Source: Candidatus Woesearchaeota archaeon | GTDB lineage: Archaea > Nanobdellota > Nanobdellia > Woesearchaeales > DSVV01 | Direction: 5' to 3' | NCBI GenBank assembly: GCA_018303325.1 | Contig: JAGVYH010000045.1 | Coordinates: forward strand, 1 to 41,621 | Length of the DNA: 41,621 nt | In this document: piece after piece, positions 32,777 to 39,960 of the stretch | Numbering within the stretch: position 1 is the stretch's first letter | Layout of the letters: the number at the start of each line of letters is the position of its first letter | Position numbers and translations under genes: made by a program | Notes under the pieces: generated by a model | Told to the model about the DNA's origin: nothing | The model's input: the letters and a program-made list of their open reading frames with translations, nothing else | Databases searched by the model: none

Positions 32777-34531
32777 TCAGCTATAATAATATTTTCCTTT
32801 AGACTTCTGTTCTCTGTCTTTTACAGAGCCTTCTTTATTAATTCTCGGCCGTCCAGAGAACTCATCACGTCTCATTGTTATAGAAACTTCTTTCAATAGT
32901 TTGTTCATACCATCTTCCATTGTAAATGGGCCGTTGGCAACACCATGTATTGCAGGAGTTCCGTTAAACACCATTAATTTCTCGCTGAGATAATCCAAAA
33001 ACAATAAATCGTGGTCAACAACAAGCACGCTTATTCCGCGTAATGGCACAATATCTGATATAATCTTTGACAGGATTAATCTTTGCTCAACATCCAAATA
33101 TGCAGAAGGCTCGTCTAATAGCACTAAATTGCAGTCTTTTGCAAGTGCTTCTGCTATTGCAACTCGCTGCAATTCTCCTCCTGACAACTGATTAATTTGT
33201 TTGTCCAGCAGAGGCTCTATATCTAATGGCGCGATTATATCGCTTTTATGTTTTCTTATCGCATCTGCCAATACAACCATAACTAATTCATCACTTTCAG
33301 AGTTAAGATATTGTGGTTTGTAACTTACTTTAACACTAAGCTCAATTTTGCCATGATCTGGCTTTTCAACACCAGACAAAAGTTTAACAAACGTGGTTTT
33401 TCCAATTCCATTCTCTCCAAGAATACCAATAATTTCTTTTCTCATAATTGTTCCTTCATTTGCTTCAAGCTTGAATTTGCCTAATTGCTTGGAAAGCTTT
33501 GGCCATGAAGTCATCATGTTTGATTTTTTTATTGTTGACGGCGCTTTAATATCAAATAAGATTTTTTTGTCTCTGAATCTTACATTCTCGTCTTTAAGAT
33601 ATCCTTCAAGATAAGTGTTTATGGCTGTCTTTGTTGCTCTTGGCAGTGCAACAACCCCAAAACATCCCTGCTTGCCGTACATTATATGCACTATATCAGT
33701 CATATAATCTAAAGCGATTAAATCATGTTCAATAACCAGAACAGCAGTTTTCTCATCTGCAAGAGTTCTGATGAACTCAGCAACCTTTAGCCTTTGTTTA
33801 ATATCTAAATATGATGTTGGCTCGTCGAAGATATACAAATTAGCTTTTCTCAGCACTGTTGCTGCTATTGCCACTCTTTGCAGCTCACCGCCGGAAATCT
33901 CTTTAATATTATTTTTAAGTATGTTTTTCAGCTCCAATAATTCAACAATTTTATCAAATATACCTTTCTCGTCAACCTTTTTAAGAAGATCTTCAACAAT
34001 ACCTTTTGCAGTCTTAGATATAAGATCAACATTTTGCGGCTTATAACTTATTTTTATTTCTTCGTCTCTTACTTTTTCAAAAAAAGCGTGTGTTTCTGTG
34101 CCTTTAAAGAATTCTATAATCTCTTTATATGAAGCTTCCTTCTCTTTTCCTAAATTTGGCTTAAGAATGCCTGCCAAAATCTTTATTGCTGTTGATTTCC
34201 CTATTCCGTTTCTGCCGATTATACCAACAACTTTTCCCATCACGGGTGTTGGAAGAGAAAACAAGGCAAACTGATTTTTGCCAAATCTATGAATAGGATC
34301 ATACTTGAGTGATTCCGGAAGATTAATTATATCAATTGCTTTGAAAGGGCATTTTGGCACACATATACCGCATCCTATACAAAGCTCTTCATTTATCTGC
34401 GCTTTATGATCAAAAGAAGTGACAATACACTCTTTGCCTTGCCTGTTTACAGGGCATACTCTTTTACAAACAAAGTCTCCACATTCTTTTGAGCTGCATT
34501 TTTCTTTATTTATTATTGCTATTCTTACCAT
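32777..34531 (-). CDS. ABCE1 / RNase L inhibitor homologue (ribosome recycling ATPase)
   Basis: It recycles ribosomes with Pelota or aRF1. The 584-residue protein has two [4Fe-4S] clusters at the N-terminus (cysteines in CSSKECGDFVCKRVCPV and CIGCGICVPKCP), two ABC ATPase halves with Walker A GRNGIGKST and GENGIGKTT, signature motifs ISGGELQRVAIA and LSGGELQRVAIA, Walker B LYIFDEPTSYLD and LVLLDEPSAYLD, and the basic hinge. The domain order is fully canonical. The partner Pelota gene is at 13395. It diverges from a zinc-finger microprotein gene. I give no gene symbol, because usage varies (rli, abce1). Confidence 0.97.
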   Translation of the reverse strand: MVRIAIINKEKCSSKECGDFVCKRVCPVNRQGKECIVTSFDHKAQINEELCIGCGICVPKCPFKAIDIINLPESLKYDPIHRFGKNQFALFSLPTPVMGKVVGIIGRNGIGKSTAIKILAGILKPNLGKEKEASYKEIIEFFKGTETHAFFEKVRDEEIKISYKPQNVDLISKTAKGIVEDLLKKVDEKGIFDKIVELLELKNILKNNIKEISGGELQRVAIAATVLRKANLYIFDEPTSYLDIKQRLKVAEFIRTLADEKTAVLVIEHDLIALDYMTDIVHIMYGKQGCFGVVALPRATKTAINTYLEGYLKDENVRFRDKKILFDIKAPSTIKKSNMMTSWPKLSKQLGKFKLEANEGTIMRKEIIGILGENGIGKTTFVKLLSGVEKPDHGKIELSVKVSYKPQYLNSESDELVMVVLADAIRKHKSDIIAPLDIEPLLDKQINQLSGGELQRVAIAEALAKDCNLVLLDEPSAYLDVEQRLILSKIISDIVPLRGISVLVVDHDLLFLDYLSEKLMVFNGTPAIHGVANGPFTMEDGMNKLLKEVSITMRRDEFSGRPRINKEGSVKDREQKSKGKYYYS

Positions 34532-34603
34532 ATAAATTTATCCTCACGTTATATTATTATTCATTCTATTTCTAAAATTACTCATTATCTCCTAAAAAAA
34601 GAG

Positions 34604-34616
34604 AAATATATATAAA
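34604..34616 (+). promoter_or_regulatory. TATA box of the zinc-finger microprotein gene
   Basis: AAATATATATAAA is centred about 32 bp upstream of ATG 34642 and only 11 bp from ATG 34621. Archaeal transcription starts about 25 bp after the TATA centre, so 34621 would fall outside the mRNA and the true start is 34642. Confidence 0.65.
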
Positions 34617-34641
34617 GGTTATGGCATTACAAAACATTAAA

Positions 34642-34800
34642 ATGAAATGTGAAATCTGTAAAAAACAAATGGCTGAAACATTCCTTAAGAAGCTTGTAGG
34701 TACATATATCTACGATGCCAAACACAAGAAAAGAAATGTTTGTTTTGAATGCCAAAGCCATTTTAAGAATGATAAGGCAAAGATGCTAGAGACGATGTAG
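34642..34800 (+). CDS. Small zinc-ribbon protein, 52 residues
   Basis: The ORF begins MKCEICKKQMAETFLKKL and later has CFECQSHFKN: two CxxC pairs about 28 residues apart, enough for one zinc ribbon. The protein is basic. The TATA box position selects ATG 34642 over an in-frame ATG 21 bp upstream. Similar small CxxC...CxxC proteins are widespread in archaea, with no known function; RNA or protein binding is plausible. It lies next to ABCE1 (divergent) and just upstream of a tRNA gene. Confidence 0.8.
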   Translation: MKCEICKKQMAETFLKKLVGTYIYDAKHKKRNVCFECQSHFKNDKAKMLETM

Positions 34801-34858
34801 TTGCTACTGGTTTTTTTAAGATATCTTTTTATATTAATCTTATTTCTTAATGCTTAAT

Positions 34859-34930
34859 GCCCTTGTAGCTCAGTGGTGGAGCGGTTGCCTCGTAAGCAAC
34901 AGGTCGTGAGTTCGATTCTCATCAGGGGCT
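34859..34930 (+). tRNA. tRNA-Thr (anticodon CGT)
   Basis: The cloverleaf can be drawn in full: acceptor GCCCTTG / CAGGGGC (one G-T pair), D arm GCTC / GAGC, anticodon stem GTTGC / GCAAC with loop CTCGTAA (anticodon CGT, reads ACG, threonine), and T arm GTGAG-TTCGATT-CTCAT. No CCA is encoded and no intron is present. A palindrome (34930-34948) follows at once, and an 18-bp duplicate of the 3' end lies at 35016-35033. Confidence 0.95.
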
Positions 34931-35033
34931 TATCTATTTAATAGATAATGTGACCGAGCAACGAAGTTGCGTAGGTCGCATGATTTTTTCCGAGGTTTTG
35001 ATAAAAAGCTCGTGGGATTCTCATCAGGGGCTT
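34914..35033. repeat. Duplicated tRNA-Thr 3' end flanking a small hairpin insert
   Basis: GATTCTCATCAGGGGCTT occurs inside the tRNA (34914-34931) and again at 35016-35033, 102 bp on; similarity continues a few bases upstream (TCGTG). The 84 bp between contain palindrome TTATCTATTTAATAGATAA and hairpin GCAAC-GAA-GTTGC (34958-34970). Duplicated tRNA 3' ends are typical of att sites of tRNA-targeting integrases, but no integrase gene is here, so this may be the scar of a lost element or a tiny mobile insert. Confidence 0.6.
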
Positions 35034-35102
35034 TGTTGTATTTTATTATTTGTTTAGATAATGTTCTTATTTCTGAATCTTATTTCCGCTCTCCACTGGT
35101 TT

Positions 35103-35215
35103 GTGGGACGCAGTCCACCGTCTCATTATTATAGTTTAAGTTTTTTAATAAATATATATTAAATCAAAAAAAATAAATTAATAAATCATAGTGAACTGTG
35201 GCTTCGCCTTGGAAC
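35103..35215. repeat. Bracket element c, in the tRNA-glnA spacer
   Basis: GTGGGACGCAGTCCAC (35103-35118) and GTGGCTTCGCCTTGGAAC (35198-35215) frame 79 bp of AT-rich DNA. The motifs are identical to those of elements a and b apart from a few positions. The right motif ends 26 bp from the glnA stop codon, so on the glnA mRNA it would be at the 3' end. Together with the tRNA duplication this accounts for the 310-bp spacer. Confidence 0.65.
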
Positions 35216-35240
35216 TAAATAAATACCAATTAATTAACCC

Positions 35241-36623
35241 TCAAAGCATCTTCAAATACCTTTCAATTTCCCAATCAGTTACATATATCCTGAACTCGTC
35301 CCATTCTTCTAATTTTGCTTCCACATATTTTTCATAAGTGTATTTTCCCAATGCGTCTTTTACAACTTCATCATTTTTGAGTTCTTTAAGCGCCTGTTGC
35401 AGCGAATATGGCAATGTATCAATATTTAATTCTTTAAGCTTTGAATCATCAAAATGATACACATTCTCTTCGACAGATGCAGGCGGTAGCATATTCTTTT
35501 TTATTCCTTCCAAACCAGCTTTTAGCATGACTGCAAATGCCAAGTACGGATTGCAGCTCGGATCAGGACATCTTAATTCTGCTCTAGTAGACAGTTCTTT
35601 TCCTTTTGTATATCTTGGAATTCTTATCAGTGCAGACCTGTTTATCTGTCCCCAGCAGATATATACAGGCGCTTCATATCCAGGTACAAGACGCTTGTAA
35701 CTGTTTACAGTCGGAGAAGTTATCGCAGCAATTGCTTTTATATGCGCAAGCTGCCCTGCAATAAAGCCATACGCAATTTTCGACAGTTTATACTTGTCTT
35801 TCTCGTCGTAAAATACATTATTTCCATTTTTGTCAAACAGGCTTTGGTGCACATGCATTCCTGAGCCGTTTATCCTGAATATTGGCTTTGGCATAAATGT
35901 TGCATAGACACCATGCTTTTCTGCAATTGCCTTTACTGTAAATTTGAATGTCAATGCATTGTCAGCTGTCCTTAAAGCAGGACCATACTTGAAATCAATC
36001 TCATGCTGGCCTTCTGCAACTTCATGATGGCTCGCTTCAACTTCAATGCCAAATTTTTCTAATGCATTAACAATATCTCTTCTTATTTCGTATGCCTTGT
36101 CAAGATTTAGGTCAAAATATCCGCCAACGTCGTGGCTTAATGGTTCTATTTTATTATTATTATCTCTGTAATTTCCATTTTCTTTGTTTTTACTGTCATT
36201 TTTAAGTATAAAAAATTCTAATTCAGGTCCAGTATTGTAAATATAACCCATTGCTTCTGCTTCTTTCAATATTTTTCTCAGTATAAATCTCGGATCGCCT
36301 TCAAAAGGAGCGCCGTCTGGCATACAAACATCACATATGATTCTTGCTGTGTTTTGCTCGTCTGTTGAAAGCCACGGGATTACTGCATAAGTTGATGCGT
36401 CTGGCTTAAGGACCATGTCGCTCTCACATATCCGCATGAAACCCTGAATGCTTGAGCCGTCAAACCAAATTCCATACTTAAATGCAGTCTCTAAATGCCT
36501 TACAGGTATCGTTAAGCTTTTAACTGCTCCTAATATATCAGAAAACTGCAGGTTCATAAAATGAACATTGTCTGCCTTAACTTTTTCTAATACTTCTTCT
36601 GGTGTTAATTCTTTTTCTGTCAT
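35241..36623 (-). CDS. glnA: Type I glutamine synthetase
   Basis: It makes glutamine from glutamate, ammonia and ATP in the cytosol. The 460-residue protein has the GSI blocks: FMNLQFSDILGAVKSLTIP, FDGSSIQGF, the metal/glutamate-site GPELEFFIL, ASHHEVAEGQHEIDFKY, NGSGMHVHQSL, and the ATP-site RSALIRIPRY. I chose ATG 36623 with GAGGTGA upstream; a GTG three codons before overlaps the site. It diverges from an Lrp-family regulator gene, the common arrangement for nitrogen control, and a palindrome lies between their promoters. Bracket element c is at its 3' end. Confidence 0.97.
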   Translation of the reverse strand: MTEKELTPEEVLEKVKADNVHFMNLQFSDILGAVKSLTIPVRHLETAFKYGIWFDGSSIQGFMRICESDMVLKPDASTYAVIPWLSTDEQNTARIICDVCMPDGAPFEGDPRFILRKILKEAEAMGYIYNTGPELEFFILKNDSKNKENGNYRDNNNKIEPLSHDVGGYFDLNLDKAYEIRRDIVNALEKFGIEVEASHHEVAEGQHEIDFKYGPALRTADNALTFKFTVKAIAEKHGVYATFMPKPIFRINGSGMHVHQSLFDKNGNNVFYDEKDKYKLSKIAYGFIAGQLAHIKAIAAITSPTVNSYKRLVPGYEAPVYICWGQINRSALIRIPRYTKGKELSTRAELRCPDPSCNPYLAFAVMLKAGLEGIKKNMLPPASVEENVYHFDDSKLKELNIDTLPYSLQQALKELKNDEVVKDALGKYTYEKYVEAKLEEWDEFRIYVTDWEIERYLKML

Positions 36624-36758
36624 ATACTTCACCTCTATGATATTAAATTGTTCAAGATTAATAATTCATATCGATAGTGTCATGATACAATAATAGTTAT
36701 ATTTATAGTTATAGCTGATTTTTCTAAACAGGTGTATACTTTTATGAAAAAATTTAAA

Positions 36759-36805
36759 TATTTGTTTAGTTTAACCATCAAATTATTAGATAAATTAAAC
36801 AAATA
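36759..36805. promoter_or_regulatory. Candidate operator between glnA and the Lrp-family gene
   Basis: TATTTGTTTA (36759-36768) and TAAACAAATA (36796-36805) form a perfect 10-bp inverted repeat with a 27-nt spacer, centred about 4.5 helical turns between the two promoters. The TATA box for the Lrp gene is ATATTTTATAG (about 36822-36832), and for glnA about 36698-36706 on the minus strand. Binding by the neighbouring Lrp-family protein is inference. Confidence 0.45.
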
Positions 36806-36848
36806 ATAAACATTTACCGCCATATTTTATAGAAGAACAAATTATCAA

Positions 36849-37325
36849 ATGGTAAACGACAAATCAGACGACAAAGAGATTAAAACCTTAAATAATCTAG
36901 ATAAAAAAATACTTAACGTGCTTCTTGATAATTGCAGGCTTTCGTACAGGCAGATTGCTAAGAAGGTTAATGTGAGTGTTGCTACTGTTATGCACCACGT
37001 TAAGAAGCTTGAAAAAGAAGGCATAATTAAAAAATATTCAGCCCTTCTTAATTCTGAAAAATTAGGATATGATGTTCAGGTGATTATAGATATAAGAATA
37101 TCAAAGGGCAAATTATTTTTGGTTGAGAAAAAGATTGCTTCTCATCCAAATATCTGCGCGATTTATGACACAACCGGCCATTTTGACGCTGCAATTATTG
37201 CAAAATTCAAGACAAGAAGGCAAATGGATGATTTTCTCAAGCTCGTTCAAAGCTATGATTTTGTGGAGAGAACAGAAACAAGATTAATATTAAATATAAT
37301 CAAGGAAAGCAATATTGTTGTTTGA
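36849..37325 (+). CDS. Lrp/AsnC family transcriptional regulator
   Basis: Standard-size 158-residue Lrp/AsnC protein: a winged helix near 15-65 (LDKKILNVLLDNCRLSYRQI, then KVNVSVATVMHHVKKLEKEGI) and a C-terminal RAM domain with IYDTTGHFDAAIIAKFKTRR, the ligand/oligomer interface pattern. It diverges from glnA (226-bp gap), so a role in nitrogen or amino-acid control of glnA is likely. A TATA box about 22-25 bp upstream suggests a leaderless mRNA. It is followed by the 419-nt palindromic element. Confidence 0.92.
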   Translation: MVNDKSDDKEIKTLNNLDKKILNVLLDNCRLSYRQIAKKVNVSVATVMHHVKKLEKEGIIKKYSALLNSEKLGYDVQVIIDIRISKGKLFLVEKKIASHPNICAIYDTTGHFDAAIIAKFKTRRQMDDFLKLVQSYDFVERTETRLILNIIKESNIVV

Positions 37326-37327
37326 TA

Positions 37328-37746
37328 TTATCTTATGCTTTGTGCGTATGTGCATAGCATTTAGTGGGGATAATGCTACTGCCAGTTGAATGTAAAGATT
37401 AGCCTCCTTATAGTCGGCTACGTCGGTGGCGGAAATCCTGCGGTGATATTGTAGGATTTCCGTTCCTGATAAGGTAAACTATAGTAAACGCACTAAATTC
37501 TCGTAATTAATAGTTGCGTTTACTATACTTCAAAAACAAATAATATATCTAATTTGTTTGTTTTTGTAGTCTATTGTGCCTCACAACTAACTAATTACTA
37601 ATTTAGGTGAGTCACAATATATAAAGCGAATTAAACAAATTTATCCTATTATTTAATTCGCCAGCTATAACTAAATGCCACTGCAACAAATTTAAGGCAA
37701 TAGTATTATCCTTAAAAGAGCTATGCACATACCTTTGTGCGATAAT
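37328..37746. repeat. 419-nt multibranched palindromic element
   Basis: Closing stem: ATTATC / GATAAT, GTATGTGCATAGC (37346-37358) / 37720-37732, and GGATAATGCTACTGCC (37368-37383) / 37696-37711 (one wobble, one mismatch). Internal hairpins: CGGAAATCCT (37430-37439 / 37453-37462) inside CCTTAT / ATAAGG; TATAGTAAACGCA (37480-37492 / 37515-37527, 13 bp perfect); AAAAACAAA (37532-37540 / 37557-37565); TATTGTGCCTCAC (37572-37584 / 37607-37619, one mismatch); GCGAATTAAA (37626-37635 / 37652-37661). GCATTTAGT (37357-37365) can alternatively pair with ACTAAATGC (37670-37678). There is no ORF. It is either a structured RNA gene or nested insertions of small palindromes. Confidence 0.75.
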
Positions 37747-37831
37747 CTCTAACACACTTTCACTTCACTTTTAATTTGACTTAGCTTCACAACCCACTTT
37801 ATACCTACTAAGTGGTTACATAATAGAAACA

Positions 37832-38066
37832 TTTATATATTAGTTAGCCAATCGAACTATTATCAAGCATTAACAACGCATTAAATGAGAGAGCATTTGC
37901 TCAATTACTGAACATTTCGCTTTTTCTGCAAGATTGCTTAATAGCTTAAGATAGTAATCTACCTTTGTTTATACAAATATTAATTACTATGTTTGTTGTA
38001 AATAATCTATAATTACTTATAATAATAAATTATAGAATTAGGTTGACATAATAATGAGGGAAAAAT
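37832..38066 (+). promoter_or_regulatory. Promoter and long 5' leader of the helicase/cold-shock operon
   Basis: TTTATATAT (37832-37840) is the best TATA box in the spacer; it predicts transcription start near 37861 and a leader of about 205 nt, unlike the leaderless genes elsewhere in this window. The leader holds GAGC-ATTT-GCTC and TCTATAATT / AATTATAGA hairpins, the latter just above the GAGGG ribosome-binding site. Cold-shock helicase and CspA mRNAs in bacteria have long structured leaders; whether this one is temperature-responsive is inference. A short CCACTT / AAGTGG hairpin precedes the TATA box. Confidence 0.5.
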
Positions 38067-39320
38067 ATGAATTTATTTGAAGAATATCATTTAAGTAATC
38101 CGCTAATGACAGCGATTAACCAATTAGGGTTTGATAATCCTACACAGATACAGCAATTGTCTATTCCACATATCATGGCGGGAAAAGATGTTATTGGCGA
38201 ATCAGCTACAGGTTCAGGAAAAACACTTGCCTTTGGCTGCAGTGTTGTAGATCATGCAATTTCCGGACAAGGTTTGCAGGCATTGATTCTAACACCAACA
38301 AGAGAGCTTGCAGAGCAAGTAAGAATGTCACTAACACAACTCTCATATTTTAAACATTTGAGAGTAATTTCAGTGTATGGTGGTGTTTCAATAAGTAATC
38401 AAATTAATAATCTAACCAAAGCAGAAGTTGTGGTTGCAACACCAGGCAGATTGTTAGATCATATAAGGAGAAGAACAATAAATACTTCGAAAATCAAGGT
38501 TTTGGTTTTGGATGAAGTTGACACTATGTTCGATATGGGCTTTATAGAAGATGTAAAAAAAATCATTAGGGTATGTCCAACAAACCGCCAGACTTTATGT
38601 TTTTCTGCTACAATCTCATCATCTATAAAAGAATTGGCAAATAAATATATGATTAATCCAATTAGAGTATCAGCAGTAAAATTAGTTGATCCCAGCAAAA
38701 TGGAGCAGATATATTATAATGTACGAAGAAATGTTAAATTATCTTTGCTTATCCATCTTTTACAGCACGAACAGTCAAAGTTAGTTATGGTTTTTTGCAA
38801 TACAAGAAGAGCTACTGATATTGTTGTCAAAAATCTAAGGGGAAATAAAATCAATGCAACAGCTATTCATGGCGGTTTATCGCAAAACAAGAGAACAAGC
38901 ACACTTAGAATGTTCAATAATGCAAAAGCAAATGTTCTGGTATGCACTGATGTTGCATCAAGAGGTTTGCATATTGACAATGTTTCTCACGTTTATAATT
39001 ATGATCTTCCAAAAGATGCAAAGGATTATGTGCACAGGATAGGAAGAACTGCTAGAGCAGGTGAAACAGGAAAAGTAATTAATTTGTTGTGTGATATTGA
39101 TCATGACAACTTTTCAAGAATACTGAGAGAATATAATTCATTCAGGATTGAGAAAGTAGAACCGCCTGTTATGGAAAAAGTTCTCATTATCAGCGCAGAT
39201 AATGATTATGGACAACAAAGAAGCCATAATGGCTGGAGAGGCCAGCAATCTCATCACAGATCTACTAATCATTGGAATGGGCCACCAAGAAGAAATTCTT
39301 TTGGTGCTCAAAGAAGATGA
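38067..39320 (+). CDS. DEAD-box RNA helicase
   Basis: ATP-dependent RNA helicase of 417 residues: Q motif (GFDNPTQIQ), motif I SATGSGKT (46-53), PTRELAEQ, TPGR, motif II DEVD (149-152; Val in place of Ala), motif III SAT (180-182), and motifs V and VI RGLHIDNVSHVYNYDLP and HRIGRTARAG. The C-terminal tail of about 40 residues is rich in Gly, Arg, Asn and Gln, typical of RNA-binding tails. GAGGG lies upstream of the ATG. A CspA-like gene follows 88 nt later, so the pair probably unwinds RNA in the cold, as DeaD/CspA do in bacteria (inference). Confidence 0.96.
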   Translation: MNLFEEYHLSNPLMTAINQLGFDNPTQIQQLSIPHIMAGKDVIGESATGSGKTLAFGCSVVDHAISGQGLQALILTPTRELAEQVRMSLTQLSYFKHLRVISVYGGVSISNQINNLTKAEVVVATPGRLLDHIRRRTINTSKIKVLVLDEVDTMFDMGFIEDVKKIIRVCPTNRQTLCFSATISSSIKELANKYMINPIRVSAVKLVDPSKMEQIYYNVRRNVKLSLLIHLLQHEQSKLVMVFCNTRRATDIVVKNLRGNKINATAIHGGLSQNKRTSTLRMFNNAKANVLVCTDVASRGLHIDNVSHVYNYDLPKDAKDYVHRIGRTARAGETGKVINLLCDIDHDNFSRILREYNSFRIEKVEPPVMEKVLIISADNDYGQQRSHNGWRGQQSHHRSTNHWNGPPRRNSFGAQRR

Positions 39321-39408
39321 AAGAAAAGATAAGACAAGAACAAAACAAGAATAAAGGAAGAACAAAGTAAAACAAAAGAAAACGATAATACTAACGGGGG
39401 TACAAAAA

Positions 39409-39597
39409 ATGAAAGGAACAGTAAAGTTTTTTAACGTGATGAAAAGATTCGGTTTCATCGCAGGAGAAGACGGCAAAGAATACTTTGTCCATAAATCAGG
39501 AATGGAAGAAGGATTAAACCTTCAAGAGAACGACGCTGTTGAATTCGAAGTAGAAGAAGGAGATAGGGGTCCAAAAGCAGTTAAGGTCAGAAAGTAA
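39409..39597 (+). CDS. CspA-type cold-shock domain protein
   Basis: A single cold-shock domain, 62 residues: MKGTVKFFNVMKRFGFIAGE contains RNP1 (KRFGFI, usually KGFGFI), RNP2 is EYFVHKS, and the end GPKAVKVRK is typical. It is a single-stranded nucleic acid chaperone. Such proteins are rare in archaea and this copy is probably of bacterial origin. GGGGGT lies 8 nt before the ATG. It follows the DEAD-box helicase in an apparent operon and is followed by a terminator-like hairpin. Confidence 0.95.
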   Translation: MKGTVKFFNVMKRFGFIAGEDGKEYFVHKSGMEEGLNLQENDAVEFEVEEGDRGPKAVKVRK

Positions 39598-39610
39598 ATA
39601 ATTACTTTTT

Positions 39611-39680
39611 AATCAAAAAATTGATTTTGGGTAATTCTGTTTATCAGAATTAGAACATCCCTTCTTTTTATTTTTTTCTT
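39611..39680 (+). terminator. Terminator-like hairpins after the cold-shock gene
   Basis: AATCAA-AAAA-TTGATT (39611-39626), then TAATTCTG / CAGAATTA (39632-39652) inside GGG / CCC, followed by the T-rich run TTCTTTTTATTTTTTTCTT. It lies 14 bp after the cspA stop. T-rich runs are the usual archaeal termination signal. Confidence 0.6.
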
Positions 39681-39750
39681 AATTTTCTATAAAAATTTAA
39701 TAAGTTAAACAATAAACATAATATTAAAAACATAATCCTAAATTATTGAA

Positions 39751-39945
39751 TTATTTGACTATAATGAAGGACATAAATAGTTATTGAAAATTTAATAAAT
39801 TAAATTTTTAATCTTTCAGATTAAATGTGACTTAATAACTAATTTTACATTTAATCTGAAATATACAATTTGTTATGTCCTTCAAATATAGTAAGTGACA
39901 CTATTTGTATAAAAATTTACGTCACTTACTATATAATTCAAATAA
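39751..39945. repeat. Paired-hairpin element R1, upstream of the radical SAM gene
   Basis: Ends TTATTTGA / TCAAATAA. First hairpin GAAGGACATAA (39766-39776) / TTATGTCCTTC (39873-39883); its loop is expanded by an inner palindromic insert containing CAGATTAAATGT (39817-39828 / 39847-39858). Second hairpin ATATAGTAAGTGAC (39886-39899) / GTCACTTACTATAT (39921-39934). TATACAA in the first loop (39862-39868) complements TTGTATA in the second (39905-39911). The second hairpin with flanks (39884-39934, 51 bp) is identical to 41571-41621. The other bases of 39598-39960 are the cspA terminator and AT-rich sequence. Confidence 0.75.
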
Positions 39946-39960
39946 CTATTAAATGATACC

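Noticed and set aside
34621-34641. Upstream ATG giving a 59-residue zinc-ribbon protein
   Set aside because: This ATG is only about 11 bp from the TATA-box centre and would not be in the transcript.
34931-35033. Second tRNA gene or tRNA pseudogene downstream of tRNA-Thr
   Set aside because: Only the last 18-25 bases of the tRNA are repeated; no D arm or anticodon arm precedes the copy.
37328-37746. Possible RNase P RNA, SRP RNA or other classical RNA gene
   Set aside because: I could not find the conserved core motifs of these RNAs; the region is a series of hairpins with little single-stranded sequence.
39317-39370. 17-codon ORF (MKEKIRQEQNKNKGRTK) overlapping the helicase stop codon
   Set aside because: It has only a stop-start overlap in its favour, no membrane or domain pattern, and A-rich composition; too short to support without conservation.
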